Below are positions 24,540-35,900 of a stretch of 64,000 nucleotides of DNA, in pieces. The position numbers and the translations under genes are program-made. The notes beneath the pieces are model-generated. The model was not told where the DNA came from. It did no database searches and saw only the letters and a program-made list of their open reading frames with translations. Each line of letters opens with the position of its first letter. Positions within the stretch are counted from its first letter, which is position 1. The stretch is from Dasypus novemcinctus (Eukaryota; Chordata; Mammalia; Cingulata; Dasypodidae): contig NC_080682.1 of assembly GCF_030445035.2 (NCBI RefSeq), forward strand, positions 32,284,770-32,348,769, written 5' to 3'.

Positions 24540-25570
24540 GATCATCATTCTCCTATAGTTCCTTGCTGCTGGTTAGAGGCAGAAGACCTTGCCTGATGAG
24601 GTGTAAAACTCTCTGGCTATTCTCATGAAGTTGAGGGAAGGCAAATCTAGCACCATGGTTGGAACTGGATGTAATCCCCACATGACTAATACCTTTTTCT
24701 GGAAGGCATGATTCTGGAAGAAATAAACTTAGTCAGAATTTTGAAGATACATTGTCCTACTAACAGGATAAAGAAAATGGTCCCCCAAAATGGGATCAGC
24801 TATGATATACTGGGCAGAACAAATGAGAAAGGCCAGGTGCTTCCAAAGGTTACATCCTCCTGAAACTGATGGCCTTGATCTTGTAAGTTTCAAATTCTGT
24901 CTAGGAAACTGCCTCTCCAGTTCCTACAGTGGTGGTTATGCCTATGTCAGCTAGAAGAGGTATGAGGAGAGGAACTGCCATAGATATACACTCACAAAGA
25001 CAGTACAGGCAACAATAAGATAAGAATATGGCAAGCAAAATAAAGACAATGCCTAGGAAAACCATTCTTTTATTTTATAGGCACATGCATTAATTAATTA
25101 GAAAATGAATTAGGTTTACCAAGAATTTTAGCATGTTCACATTCTTTCTGCAAATGACCTAGAATAGAAGAGAAATTATTATATTCATCAGGTGTATAGG
25201 TAGAGCACTTAATACTAATTAATGAAATAATCAATGTGCAAGTTTCTTTTTTGAGCTGCAGTTAATAGATCTATGCTCCATGTTTGCAATATCATACACA
25301 TTGTCTCTCCATGAAAGTAAGCCATAATGGCAATTGTGTCTGTTTAGGTTTTAATCACATTACTCTGGTAATTATTGCTCCACTTGGCATATCCTTCACA
25401 CAGGTAGCATGCTGCAGCACCATAGACCCTTAGAGGGAAGATCCAGTTTTTCACTGCCTGGTGCATAGCGCCCATCAGTACTAATAAACAGCCAGTTTGG
25501 AGGGAATGTCTGCTGTAAATCTTGCCCTATAGTGCCATTGCTGGCTGCTATAGGAGTCAGAAACAACAAT
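24540..25570 (-). pseudogene. Class I ERV env fragment, C-terminal SU and TM
   Basis: In minus-strand order, near 25490-25450 there is a segment reading TFPPNWLFISTDGRY, resembling the C-terminal SU. Near 24985-24900 there is a fusion-peptide-like hydrophobic stretch with VPLLIPLL and GITTTVGTGEAV. Near 24785-24715 lies a hydrophobic anchor followed by ILTKFISSRI, as at the end of many class I TM proteins. No continuous frame survives and I did not find a clear CX6CC motif. This is a decayed gammaretrovirus-like env. Confidence 0.6.
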
Positions 25571-27145
25571 GCCTAGTTTGAATGCACAAGAGAATTTGAC
25601 AATTCTGAAGCTTATTTCTTAATTTTTATACACTTTCTAAATACTTCCAATGTAGTTTATAAAATATAAATGAACTTAACTATTTTTAGAACTTTGCTTT
25701 TTGCTCTACACCTTTAAAATGATTGCATTAATTAGAAGTTATTTTACTTTAGCAGTAAAGGAAAAACTATTAATACTTTCTCCATTATTTTAAGAAATCC
25801 TAAGATTCCCAATGGAATCAAGACTATCTTCCCCCTACAACCATTTTAATATACATATTGAGGTTGTCTCTGACAGATTTCTCTTTCATGAAGTTACATT
25901 TTGTTATCAATTTCAGTTCAAATTTCTACTTAAATATGGTTTCCTGGAATTAGCCATTTAAATATTTCAGTTTAGAAAAAGCTTTAGCAAATTTTCCATA
26001 ACCAATTATAACCACGTAGACTATAGTTACTTTATCTCAAGACAAATTTCACCTTTGCAAAACACGTCTTACTTAATGCTATCTTCTACAACTTTCTAAA
26101 TTCATTCAACCCTTGTTTTACATATTTCCACCAAGATTTTATGAAAATCAGCATTTTATCTTATGACAAAACACATTCCCTTAAACAAACAACAAGTTTT
26201 ATTCAGCAATGAGTATGAATTCACTTCCACAAAACTTTTACTTCTTTCTATATCCCTTTAAATATCATATCCCTCATTTGTTCTGTGAAGAAAAAAAACC
26301 TGTTCATTTCATTTGAGGCAAAAAAAAATTTTTAAAGAGGTTTGTAATAATTTCTTTAGCAAAAAACAACAATTTTCATCATCTTATATATTTAACACAC
26401 ATAATTCTTATTTATTTTATTAGTCTCTATAAACCTAGGGAGTTTACACCCAAACTAAATAAAATTGAAACCATTATAGTTTATGCAAGAAATGTTCTTT
26501 TTCTTCCTTCCTCCATAGGAGGATAAAACCTCCTTCTCCTTTAATAAAATTCAAAAATTGTGAATAACCTTTAAAGCATACTGGTTGCCAAGTTCTGGAA
26601 TATACTATAATTGTTTAATTTGTTTAATCATAATTTAGAAAAATATTTCCATAGCTTTCAAGGACTTTTTCTTTACTTACTGAAATCTGGCCTTTGAATT
26701 GTTACTGTTGTCTCAAAAGCCATTAAAATTTAATTGGGGAATTACAGGACAGACTATAGAAGCCAAGGTTTATTCTGTAATATCCCCTCTGTCCCTCCTA
26801 CTTTATATCCAGGCCTAGTAGACAGAATTCTAGGCTAAACTCACATCTCCCCATCTTCCCTTACAAAGCCCATCTTCTTAGATTCCTCAAGTAGGTTATA
26901 ATCAGTCACTGGAATTCAGTCAAGTTTAGGAGAAGACCCTGGGGACATGATAGGTCATAGAAAGATTATGGGTGAATTCAGGGTAAACATTTTAATTTCC
27001 CTCCTTTAAATAATTTCCTTATTCAGATTTTATGTGACTTTTTATCCTATTTGGCTTCTCCAATTTTGGATCTGGGAGGACTCATTTACCTATATAAGCA
27101 CACATTTAATATTTAGCAATGTAAATAGAGCTCTTTTAAGAATTT
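25571..27145. other. AT-rich stretch, possibly decayed ERV interior
   Basis: It lies between class I env remnants and a retroviral leader/LTR at 28.3-29.1 kb, so it could be the eroded interior of that provirus. However, I see no RT, protease or gag motif in it. Confidence 0.3.
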
Positions 27146-27630
27146 TTAGGGAAGTGGATGTGACTCAAGTGATTGGGTTTCTTCCTACCATATGGGAGGA
27201 CTTGGGTTTGATCTCTGAGGCTTTCTGGTAAAAAGAAAAAGACAAAGCATGCCTCCCTGGTGAGGTGAGTGTCTGTGTGATGAGCCAAGTGCCCTCACTG
27301 TGAGACAAGTTCCTGTGCAAGTGCCCATGCAGCAAGCTAGTGCCCATGCAAGTGAGTCATGCAGCAAGATGATGACTCAACAAAAGAAGAGATGAACAGG
27401 AGAGTTAAGGCAAGGCAAAAGAGAAAACCAGGAACTGAGGTGGAGCAAGTGACAAGCAACCTCTCTCCACATCAGAGTTCTCCAGGATTGACTCCTGGTG
27501 AATCATAGAGGAGAAAAATGAGAAGAGAAGACAAAAAGAGAAATAGATACAGAAGATCACACAGCAAATGAACACAGCAAAATACAGAAGGGTGGGGGAA
27601 GGGAGAGAGAAAAATTTTTTTAAATTTTTA
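27146..27630 (+). repeat. DAS-related SINE, divergent subfamily
   Basis: The head (GGGAAGTGGATGTGACTCAAG, then ATGGGAGGACTTGGGTTTGAT) has the DAS tRNA-like layout. The body has repeated GTGCCCATGCAGCAAG-like blocks and ends with a CACAGCAAATGAACACAGCA-like string shared with the other copies, plus an A/T-rich tail. It differs enough from the copies at 600 and 30771 to represent another subfamily or an older insertion. Confidence 0.75.
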
Positions 27631-28259
27631 ATTTAATATTACCATCCAGAGGTATGAAAATATACACTGAAAAAACAAATACAAAAAGAGTTAACACACC
27701 AACAGATACATAAAACTCACTAATTTGACTCATAGTTCTCACCCCTTTATATGTCTGTCTCCAAGTTCTCCATCATTTCACATCTCTGATATTTTCCTAC
27801 TTTTAAATCTCTTCTGGAATCAGCATTGCCTTCAGTATGAAAGCTTGTTCTTGGAAACACTTTTATTTGTCTCCAGCAAATAATTAGGAACACTTGAGCA
27901 GTATAAATGCAGTTAAGCACTAATTTAGCAGTTTAGACAGACAGACATTTAACACTTACATAATCTGTCTTACTATTCAGGAATACACTTAGACTCAAAG
28001 TTCAGCAGTAAGCTATTGATTCAAAACTGAAAGTTCTTTTTAACACCTTGTGAAAAATTCGGATTAAAATAAAATGTGAATAAAATTTGAAACATAGTCA
28101 AAATAACAACCCATTAAACTCTTTTACTTTACATAATTTTGCAATATAACTGATCATCAATTTGGCACAGACAATTGGTTAAGGAATCTTTCATCTCTGC
28201 CTGTGCTAAGTGCATATCCTCCTCTAATTTTAATTTTTTCTTTCTAAGCATCATGCAGA
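27631..28259. other. AT-rich stretch without recognised features
   Basis: No motif is recognised. It may be part of the same decayed provirus. Confidence 0.3.
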
Positions 28260-28587
28260 GGATTTTGTCACTTGTTCTGCCTTGGTAGCCACCTGCAAGC
28301 CATGGGCACTTAACAGGGGCCAGGCTTTAGCTGCCACCATCTGGCAGTCTCCCTTTTCCTTATTTAGTTGCACTTGGCTTGTTACCTGCTGTAGTGAGGT
28401 CAGCATACCTGACAGTTTTAGAGCTTCGCCACCTCTCTCAATGGTCCACTCTTATCTAGGAGAGCAACAACCCCTGCCCAGATGGATGTTATAAGCCAAC
28501 TTAGGATTTCTCCTGTGGATTCTACCTTCGCTGAGCTCATGTCCACCACTGTCCATGGCCCCTTGATCTCCTAGCTGGCTTGCCAAT
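28260..28587 (-). other. Putative ERV leader and start of gag
   Basis: In minus orientation this follows the LTR end directly, starting ATTGGCAAGCCAGCTAGG, where a primer binding site would lie. It then contains gag-like coding character (a piece reading CQMVAAKAWPLL near 28345-28310) with stops. I cannot identify the tRNA or the gag family. Confidence 0.4.
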
Positions 28588-29075
28588 TGTTAAAACCCAA
28601 ATATTGAAGGGCATAATTTGATGTGGCCACAAGAGCAAAGAAAACACTTGGCATTTAATCAGGCATAACTTTTATTAGGACTATGGACAAGAGAGGCTCT
28701 TTGATTTGAGATGGTTCAGAGAATGAAGATAGCACTACACAAAGGGACAGGAAAATGAGAAGTTATATAAGAGGTAACAAGGACATTCCATAGTGTATGA
28801 GAACAGAGTGCCTGCTTGGGTCCCAAGATGATGCATATGGGGCCTGGTGATGTTTCCACTATGCTTATAGGAAGGATGTTCAACAAGGACATTGACTGCT
28901 TTAGGAATATTAAAATTTATGATATCAATTATACATTCTCTTCCCTCTTGGGAGGGCTGTTAACCTTTAACTTATGTCTAGATCATGCAGGTGGCTATGT
29001 GCTGAGGACTTGGTGGGGAGGATCTGGGTCCCCACACATCCACAACTCTATGATCACTTTAAAACCACAGCCATA
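28588..29075 (-). repeat. Putative class I ERV 5' LTR
   Basis: In minus orientation it shows a TATATAA box (complement of 28763-28770), an AATAAA signal about 90 bp downstream (complement of 28671-28676) and a CA end at 28588 next to a leader-like sequence. The start near 29075 (TGTGGTTTTAAAGTG) is my estimate. I did not find a partner LTR, so the provirus has lost its other end or the partner is too diverged. Confidence 0.5.
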
Positions 29076-29189
29076 AAGAGGCAATTAATCAAGTCTTGCT
29101 TGTTATCCCACCTATCTTGGCCAAAGATGCTGAACTTGCAAGAGAATACTGTCATCGGTCTAATGATGTTAATTATAATATTCTAGGAA

Positions 29190-29620
29190 TTAAAGGCTCA
29201 GAACACCCTTAAATAGTTTAAATAATAAACCATTTAAATATTTCCTTGAAGTCATACTTGAAAATGCTGATAAGCACAGATTACAGGGATTCCTGAGCCT
29301 GGAGCACAAGGTAAACATAACAAGCACAAATAATAGATGGTGTCATTTCTTTGTTTCCAAACTCATCTGTATCCAGAATCCCAAAGACCAAAGGAACTAT
29401 CTCCAAAATGAGCATGAACTTCATAGGAAAAGGCTTAAAAGACTGAATCCAGGACCTGTCAATCTAGGGGAAATTTAATTTGCTGCTGATTTCCTGATGC
29501 TGGCAATCTTTAATTTTTCTCCTTTAAATTAAGTTTCTGTTTTCAGGGTTTTAAATCAGGTTAGAACTCCCTTCAAGTTGCTTTTATAACTCCACAAGGA
29601 CTTGAGTTACCACTCATGAA
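29190..29620. repeat. Diverged duplicated segment, copy 1
   Basis: The run from TTTAAATATTTCC (about 29235) through AAATAATAGATGG and ACCAAAGGAACTATC to GGAAAAGGCTTAAAAG aligns with 35605-35830 in the same order, with many substitutions. It lies on the 3' side of the second OR pseudogene, so it may be OR-cluster duplication flank. Confidence 0.45.
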
Positions 29621-29963
29621 GAGATAGTTTTCTTTTAAATGAATAAGTTCAGCATCAGTTTGGAAGCCATGATAAAAAAAGACAGAGCCATTTAGAAAGG
29701 AAAAGAAAGAGGAAAAAGAAGTGGAGAAAAATGAAGCATCTCTTAACTTCCTTTCCTATCTTTAGCACCTATCATGTAACCTGCCTAAGCACAATCTAAA
29801 CATCTTTGAATTTGACATTTTTCACTTCTACATTTCTGGGGAGTAGAGGAAGGGATTAACATCAGTGTTACTATAGTATAAAATACTGCCACAGATTTAT
29901 AAATGGGAATGTTCATCATTGGTCAAAGAAACACAAATAATCTAGGCCCAAGAATAAGATGAC

Positions 29964-30556
29964 TATGATAATTTGAATTTTGTGAATCCCCTAAAAGATT
30001 ATATTTTTCACCTAATACATTCCTGTGGGTGTGAAACTTTTTGTTTACATTAAATTCAGTTAAGTCTTATGATGAAATCACTAGAAAACTTGATTGGACA
30101 ACGTCAGTGAGGCATAACCCAGGTTGGGTTTCTGCCCTCTTCCTGGAACCTGAAGTAAATGAAGACCCAAAGAGAGACACAAAGGAAGGAAGCTACCATT
30201 TAAATCCTTCCACGTGACTGAAAGGAGAAAGTAGAGAGAGGTTCATGTATAGTAGCAGAAAGACAGAGAAGACCCAAGAGGTTTAAGGAGAGAAACCCAG
30301 GGAGAGATGCTTGATCATTTACAACTAAGCTCAAAGAGAAAGTAGAGAGAGATCAGCAAAACTTCCATCTTGCTCTGCCATGTTTCAGGATGCTAGGATC
30401 ATCAGCAACTGACTTTTATGAGAAAGCATCTCTGATAATGCCTTTATGTAGGCTGACATTTCACAACACACAACTGTAGGCATCTACTTCAAATAAATCC
30501 CCATTATAAAAGCCAACCCATTTCTGGTATTTTGCATCAATAGTCTTTGGAAAACT
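29964..30556 (+). repeat. MaLR-type LTR, sense orientation
   Basis: It starts TATGATAATTTGAATTTTGTG and ends near TTTTGCATCAATAGTCTTTGG. The 3' part (AAATAAATCCCC, TTATAAAAGCCAAC, TTTCTGGTATTTTGCATCA) is shared with the other MaLR LTRs here, while the 5' part differs, so it is a related subfamily. A 5-bp repeat ATGAC flanks it (29959-29963 and 30557-30561), as expected for this class. It interrupts the second OR pseudogene. Confidence 0.7.
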
Positions 30557-30770
30557 ATGACAATGTCCTCAGTAATATGGTAGGCATATGAAAGAGCCCA
30601 CTGTAGTCTTCAGAGCTGTGAGTTCTGACAAAATCTAGGATGTAGAAATAGGAGATGATAAGTTTAGAAAAACTGATAAAATACAGCAGCTCAATGTTGG
30701 CAACAATTGAGTCCAAAGATGTGAGTGTAGGTACAGAAGAGTTTCACCAGAGGGTAAAATCATACATAAA

Positions 30771-31185
30771 GGGAAGCAGACTTGGCCCAGTGGTTAGGGT
30801 GTCTGCCTACTATATGAGAGGTCCATGGTTCAAACCCCGGGCCTCCTTGACCCATGTGGAGCTGGCCCATGTGCAGTGCTGATGCACACAAGGAGTGCCC
30901 TGCCACACAGGATGTCCCCACATAGGGGACCCCCATGCGCAAGGAGTGCACCCCATGAAGAGAGCCACTCAGTAAAAAAGAAAGTGCAGCCTGCCCAGGA
31001 ATGGTGCCACACCCGGGGAGAGCTGACACAACAAGATGACACAACAAAAAGAAACACAGATTCCCATGCCACTGACAACAGAAGCGGATGAAGAAGACCA
31101 TGCAGCAAATAGACACAGAGAACAGACAACTGGGCCAGGAAGGGAAGGCCAGAGAAATTAATAAAAAATAAATAAATCTTTAAAA
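30771..31185 (+). repeat. DAS-type SINE
   Basis: This is close kin to the copy at 600-1012: GACTTGGCCCAGTGGTTAGG head, GGTTCAAACCCCGGG B-box and AATGGTGCCACAC-like body, with a TAAA-rich tail. It is flanked by an imperfect target duplication (AAAATCATACATAAA before, AAAATTCATACATGAAA after). It lies in the second OR pseudogene. Confidence 0.9.
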
Positions 31186-31455
31186 AAATTCATACATGAA
31201 ATAGTCAATGAGTTTTGGGGCATAGAGTACAAGAGGATTTGAAACAGATCATGAAGAAATCCCCCAACACAGGACAAGACCACTCTGAGCCCACAAACAT
31301 GCCTGCTCATTGTAATCATGTAGTGTAGGGATGTTCAGATGACCATGTTTTGCTCATAGGATAAGACTGTAAGCAAGATGATCTCAGATTTCCCAAGAAA
31401 ATAATCCACAAATAGTGGTGGTGGATAAAAATTAATGTGGATATAAACGATTTTT

Positions 31456-32860
31456 AAAAGTCCATTTATAATTTGAGAATGGCTAATGAAAAGGATATTG
31501 GTCTTGTATTCAGAAAATACAGACTAAATATAATTTCACCACTTGCTATTTGAACTCTTTATTGACTCATTATGAAATATCAATATCTGAATAAATGATT
31601 ACTAAAGTCCCTTGCATTTAAAAATTATATGCATTTACACTTTATTGATCAATGGCACATTGAAAAACTGATGTAAAATTGTCATAATGCTTGAAAGTTC
31701 CATGGGTTTTTTAATAGTCAGTAGAACAATGCTTTGCAAAGCTCTAGGTATAGAATCCACAAACTAGTGTATTATAGATGAATATTTTCTTGAAAATTTA
31801 CAGTTTCAATCACAACTGTTGAAATCAGAATAGTCTTATTACTGTGAAATATAGTCATTAACCAAAAATGCATGGATTTGGAAAAATGAGAGAGTCTTCG
31901 AGGTAGGACTCATTGCAAAATTAATGTTGTTCCATTTCACAAATCAAGGAATTATCATTTACACTGTAATCTAGGCAACACCTAGAATAAATTATTTTCC
32001 CTGCCTAAGCCAAGACTGGATATTAACATCTTTGAGGTACAGCTATAGAGCAAGCTTATTCATAATATGACCACATGGATGATATTTGCAGAGCACTTTT
32101 TCTGTCAAAAGCACTCTAAAAAGAACTGTACCTCCAAAATAGATTTTACTGAATGGATATGCAGCTTCACTAATAAGAACAAAGCAGTGTGTGCAAAACA
32201 CAGTTAATATCTGAGCAAACAAGACAGAGAATCAAATTTGAATAGAAAGTTGCAAACTAGTCACAGAGCAAAAAAATGAAGACTCATTTGAAATGTTAAC
32301 ATTTATATTACAATTCTAAGGGAATTAACCCAGATAAAATAAGAGTATCTAGAAGTCCTAACAATATAGTGACTTTACTTGTATCATCATAAGACTGGAA
32401 TTAATACAAATTATACCATGGCAATGGCTAAATATTACTATAAATATATATTACATGAGAATTAATATTAAAAAATTTTGTAAACAGTTCATTCCAGATG
32501 GGAAGGCACCTTTCTCAATGGTAGCTACTCTGCTTTTTGATCATCAAATATTCATGTGCTCATATTTTCAGGCCCACTATATTTAAGTGGGATCATGCTA
32601 ATAGCTTGCAGGAGTGATGTGATCCACATTCAGGAAGAAATTGTTAGGAACCAGAGTTTTCTTCTCTGCCTTTATTTTCCCTGCTGCAGTAAGACTGGAA
32701 ATATGAATGAAGATGTCATGTCTACGTAGAGGAAGTAACCCAGATTTCTGTGTGACTTCACGGAAGATACCTGCCCTATAGGATCATCAAATCCTTAGTG
32801 GATTACACATGAACAGAAAGTAAAATTACATATGTTAAACCACTGAAATGTCAGAATACA
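31456..32860. other. Intergenic stretch without recognised features
   Basis: AT-rich, no open frame of note and no repeat end that I can name. Confidence 0.4.
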
Positions 32861-33445
32861 TGTATTAGTCAGCCAAAGGGGTGCTGATGCAAAGTTTCAG
32901 AAATCTGTTGGCTTTTATAAAGGGTATTTATTTGGTTTAAAAACTTACAGTTGCAAGGCCCTAAAGAGTCCAGTTCAAGGTTTTTTTCTCACCAGAGTCA
33001 GTTGCCAAGTTGCCATGTGATGAAGTAAGATAGCAGGTGATCTCTGCCAGATTTCTCAGAGCTTCCTATATTCATCTCTGGCATAGGGTTTGTTTATTTT
33101 TGGACTTTCTCAGCTGCTCAGCTGCTTTGTTCTCTTCAGCTACAAGCTATAGGGTGAATGGCTCATTTTTGCCTGGTCTTTAGCTGTTTGAGTGTTCTCC
33201 TTTCTATCACATGGCAAAGTTCTTCCCTCTTGCATCTATGGAGCTCTCTCATTTCCCATGTCTTCTCCTGTGAGTGTTCATTTATATCAACCCACCAAAG
33301 GAGCAGGGATTTAAACCTGAGTCATGCCTTTCTGATGTGGTTGAATCAAAGCCCCAAATTTATTTTATTAAGTAAATTTAAAACCTTTGAATTTAATACA
33401 GTCAAAGGATATCTCACCCCAGAACAGCAAACCAGTTTATAAAAA
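32861..33445 (-). repeat. MaLR-type LTR, incomplete
   Basis: It starts TGTATTAGTCAGCCAAAGG and shares the GATGCAAAGTTTCAGAAATC, TTTATAAAGGGTATTTATTT and CCACCAAAGGAGCAGGGAT-type blocks with the family. The far end, which should read up to a TACA terminus, is replaced near AACCAGTTTATAAAAATAA by unrelated T-rich sequence. Confidence 0.75.
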
Positions 33446-34480
33446 TAATTTTTCTCCTTTTTTTGGGTTTCAAAAGCAAAATAAAACTCAAACTGCCGCA
33501 ACATGTTAGCATAGCATATGGAAGCTTATCTGGATAAATGTATTAATTAACTTTATCTTTGCAAAAATGTATAAGTATTAATAATAGAAACATACATACT
33601 TAATTTTTCAATTGTTGTGATTCTCAAATATCGTAGAATGGATAAATGGCCATCATACAAAACCAAATCAAATTATAGCTTCTCTCTGCTACAATGTAAC
33701 AATACATCAACTGAGGTATTTAAACCGTAAGTTTATACATGACATTTTTTTCTCCTTTACCCGATGTGTAAGGCAAGGCCAAAGAAAGTTATATAATTAT
33801 ATATGAGGGAGTACCAACAATAATTATGAACTCCAGTATGAACTAGATCTTCAATGCTTATTGAGCAAATTTTCTGACTGTTATAGATAGTTGTCACTTC
33901 TAAACATTTTGTTTAGCATAAATTCCATTTTTTAACCAAATTCCTGTAATCTGTATCTCACAAATTCTCTCATCTCAGAAGACTATGCTTCATATTGTTA
34001 AGAAAAAAAGAACCATCACACAATCATTATTTCAATCTCAATTGTCCTCAATCAATTTATCTATAAACACTCTTCACTTTTATGCCTACTTTCTCCATCA
34101 GTAAATCATTTAAAAAGGCCACGATTTAATTTTAATATGTCATCATGTGTTTGGCATACAGCTTCTTCCTGTATGCACAGAAATTTAATTTCTAGCTCCC
34201 ATGAACAAAGCACCACTCAAAATATTTATGGGCCTTATTAAGCCCTAACTACGATTTTTGCAACAATTAAAAATAAGGAGAGAAAAGTGTAAAATCATAA
34301 GCACTTCTTTTCCGACAATGACAGCATTCATTTTAGAGATAGAGTTGTTAGGGTTTTTTGGTTTTTGTTTTTTATTGCCATTGACAGGAAATTCTAGCTA
34401 GGAGTTAAAATTATCCTATCTCTGCTGACTGTTATATGAACAGATTCACAGCCTAGCTATCAGGTTAGGCTTTCCTTCCA
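33446..34480. other. AT-rich stretch without recognised features
   Basis: No coding or repeat signal I can support. Confidence 0.4.
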
Positions 34481-34524
34481 CACTGCAGCCATCAAGAAAT
34501 TTAAGCATCAAACATGCTTATACG

Positions 34525-34605
34525 ATGCTTAGGCAGGTAACCAGGATTAGTGCCAAAGACAGGAAAGGAAGTTAGGAGATGTTCACTTTTCTCCACTTCT
34601 CTATC
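34525..34605 (-). repeat. Inverted match to sequence at 29710-29800
   Basis: The reverse complement of this segment reads GAAGTGGAGAAAAGTGAAC, then AACTTCCTTTCCTGTCTTTGG and CCTGCCTAAGCAT. It aligns with GAAGTGGAGAAAAATGAAGC, AACTTCCTTTCCTATCTTTAG and CCTGCCTAAGCA at 29715-29800. The match is short (about 80 bp) and inverted relative to the direct match at 29190/35590. Confidence 0.55.
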
Positions 34606-34747
34606 CTGTTGGGGTGTGCTGACCATGAGTTCTGTCTGAGGAGTAAAGGACCCAATAGTCCTAATCAATCCAGACCTGGTCTAAGTCAGCACATCCTCTC
34701 CCATCACATCTAAGGTGTATGCATACCTTAACACCAGCATCTGTTGA

Positions 34748-34885
34748 GGTGCAATAACATAGTGATTAGAGCTCAGGATTAGAAACCAGATGACTCTGGA
34801 CTTACTGAGCACTTATAATTATTAGCTTTTAGACCTGGGCCAAATTTCTTTTTATATAAAATGGAAATAATAATGTATGTGTTGA
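34748..34885 (+). repeat. MIR-like SINE
   Basis: The order is AACATAGTGATTAGAGCTCAG, AAACCAGATGACTCTGG, GACCTGGGCCAAATTTCTTT and AAAATGGAAATAATAATG. This is the MIR order in sense orientation, with typical divergence. Confidence 0.75.
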
Positions 34886-34949
34886 GAATATATTTGCCAG
34901 AACTTGGGTGCAATCACTCCATGATCTCTCATTTCCTATAGAGTAGATG

Positions 34950-35120
34950 ACAATAGACAACAAATAGTTTACTCCAAGCCAGACATCATCCTAAGGATTG
35001 TATGTATTAGCTCATAGAACACCACAACAGTCTTATGAGATAGGTTCCTTCTCATCCCCTGGTACAGATGTGGAAATAAAACATTAAAAAGAAGAGAAAC
35101 TTACTTACATGATTAGTTAG
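34950..35120 (-). repeat. MIR-like SINE
   Basis: The order CCAGACATCATCCTAAGG, ACAGTCTTATGAGATAGG and a GTGGAAATAAAA block followed by ACTTACTTACATGATTAG is a weak antisense MIR. It faces the sense MIR just upstream. Confidence 0.6.
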
Positions 35121-35589
35121 AATATCCAGACCTAGGAGGTATAGTTTATTATATTTCAAAGCTCTTGCTCTTAAGCATGTCAGATTTTTAATATTACAGA
35201 GCAGGTTCTCTAGTCTGCATGTGTCTATCCTCAGGGCATCCACAGTAGAATAGCAGTTTTTAATGTCTTAGATGTTTTCACATTGAACTTGTTCAATCCT
35301 TTCTTGTGAAACAAGTATTATTATGGCTGTTCTATATGCTCTGATAAGCTCTGGGACCCATTCTCAAGTAAATAGAATATATTTTTCCCTGTTCATTTTA
35401 AGATCACTTCCAAACCACAGGAATAGAGAGACTAACCCAGAAAAACTAGCTTTCTTTCTATCACCTCCCATGGTCAGAGATGCACAATCACAAGAGACAA
35501 CAGGATGAAATGGTTTGACTGTCATCATGGCTGAAACTAATTCAAATCTCCTGGGAACTGAAAGATCAGAGCATCCCAAACTTCTCCTT

Positions 35590-35900
35590 ATGCTTGAGAA
35601 GTCTATATTTAAATATTTACCTGTTATCATACTAAATGTCAATTACAGACTTTGGGGATCCTGAAGCCTGAAACACTATATAAAGATAACTAGGAACAGA
35701 TAACAAATACTGTTTGTCTCTAAATTAACAATCCACTTCATTTCACATACTGACCAAAGAAGGTATATCCAACTGAGCAGAGACTTTCTAAGGAAAATAC
35801 TTACAAGAGCTTAATTCAGAGAAGTGCTATGCCACTTCAACTTTCGTTTGTTGCTAAGTTCAAGGTTCTTGAAATCCTTTATTTTTCTGCTTTAACATAG
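35590..35900. repeat. Diverged duplicated segment, copy 2
   Basis: This is the partner of 29190-29620: TTTAAATATTTACCTG, GGGATCCTGAAGCCTG, AACAGATAACAAATACTG, CTGACCAAAGAAGG and TAAGGAAAATACTTACAAG follow one another in the same order as in copy 1. Identity by eye is modest, so the duplication is old. Confidence 0.45.

Larger units (their letters stand above)
29795..31455 (-). pseudogene. Second olfactory receptor pseudogene, twice interrupted
   Basis: Plus-strand phrases align with the first OR pseudogene. At 29835-29955 there is TTCTGGGGAGTAGAGGAAGGGATT, then a segment with AGTATAAAATACTGCCACAG (compare 11880-11995), the TM6/TM7 part. At 31310-31410 there is ATCATGTAGTGTAGGGATG and GATGATCTCAGATTTCCCAAG (compare 12340-12435), the DRY-box/TM3 part. 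Between them an LTR (29964-30556) and a DAS SINE (30771-31185) have been inserted. No frame survives. Orientation and spacing agree with one OR exon of about 0.9 kb once the insertions are set aside. Confidence 0.75.
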
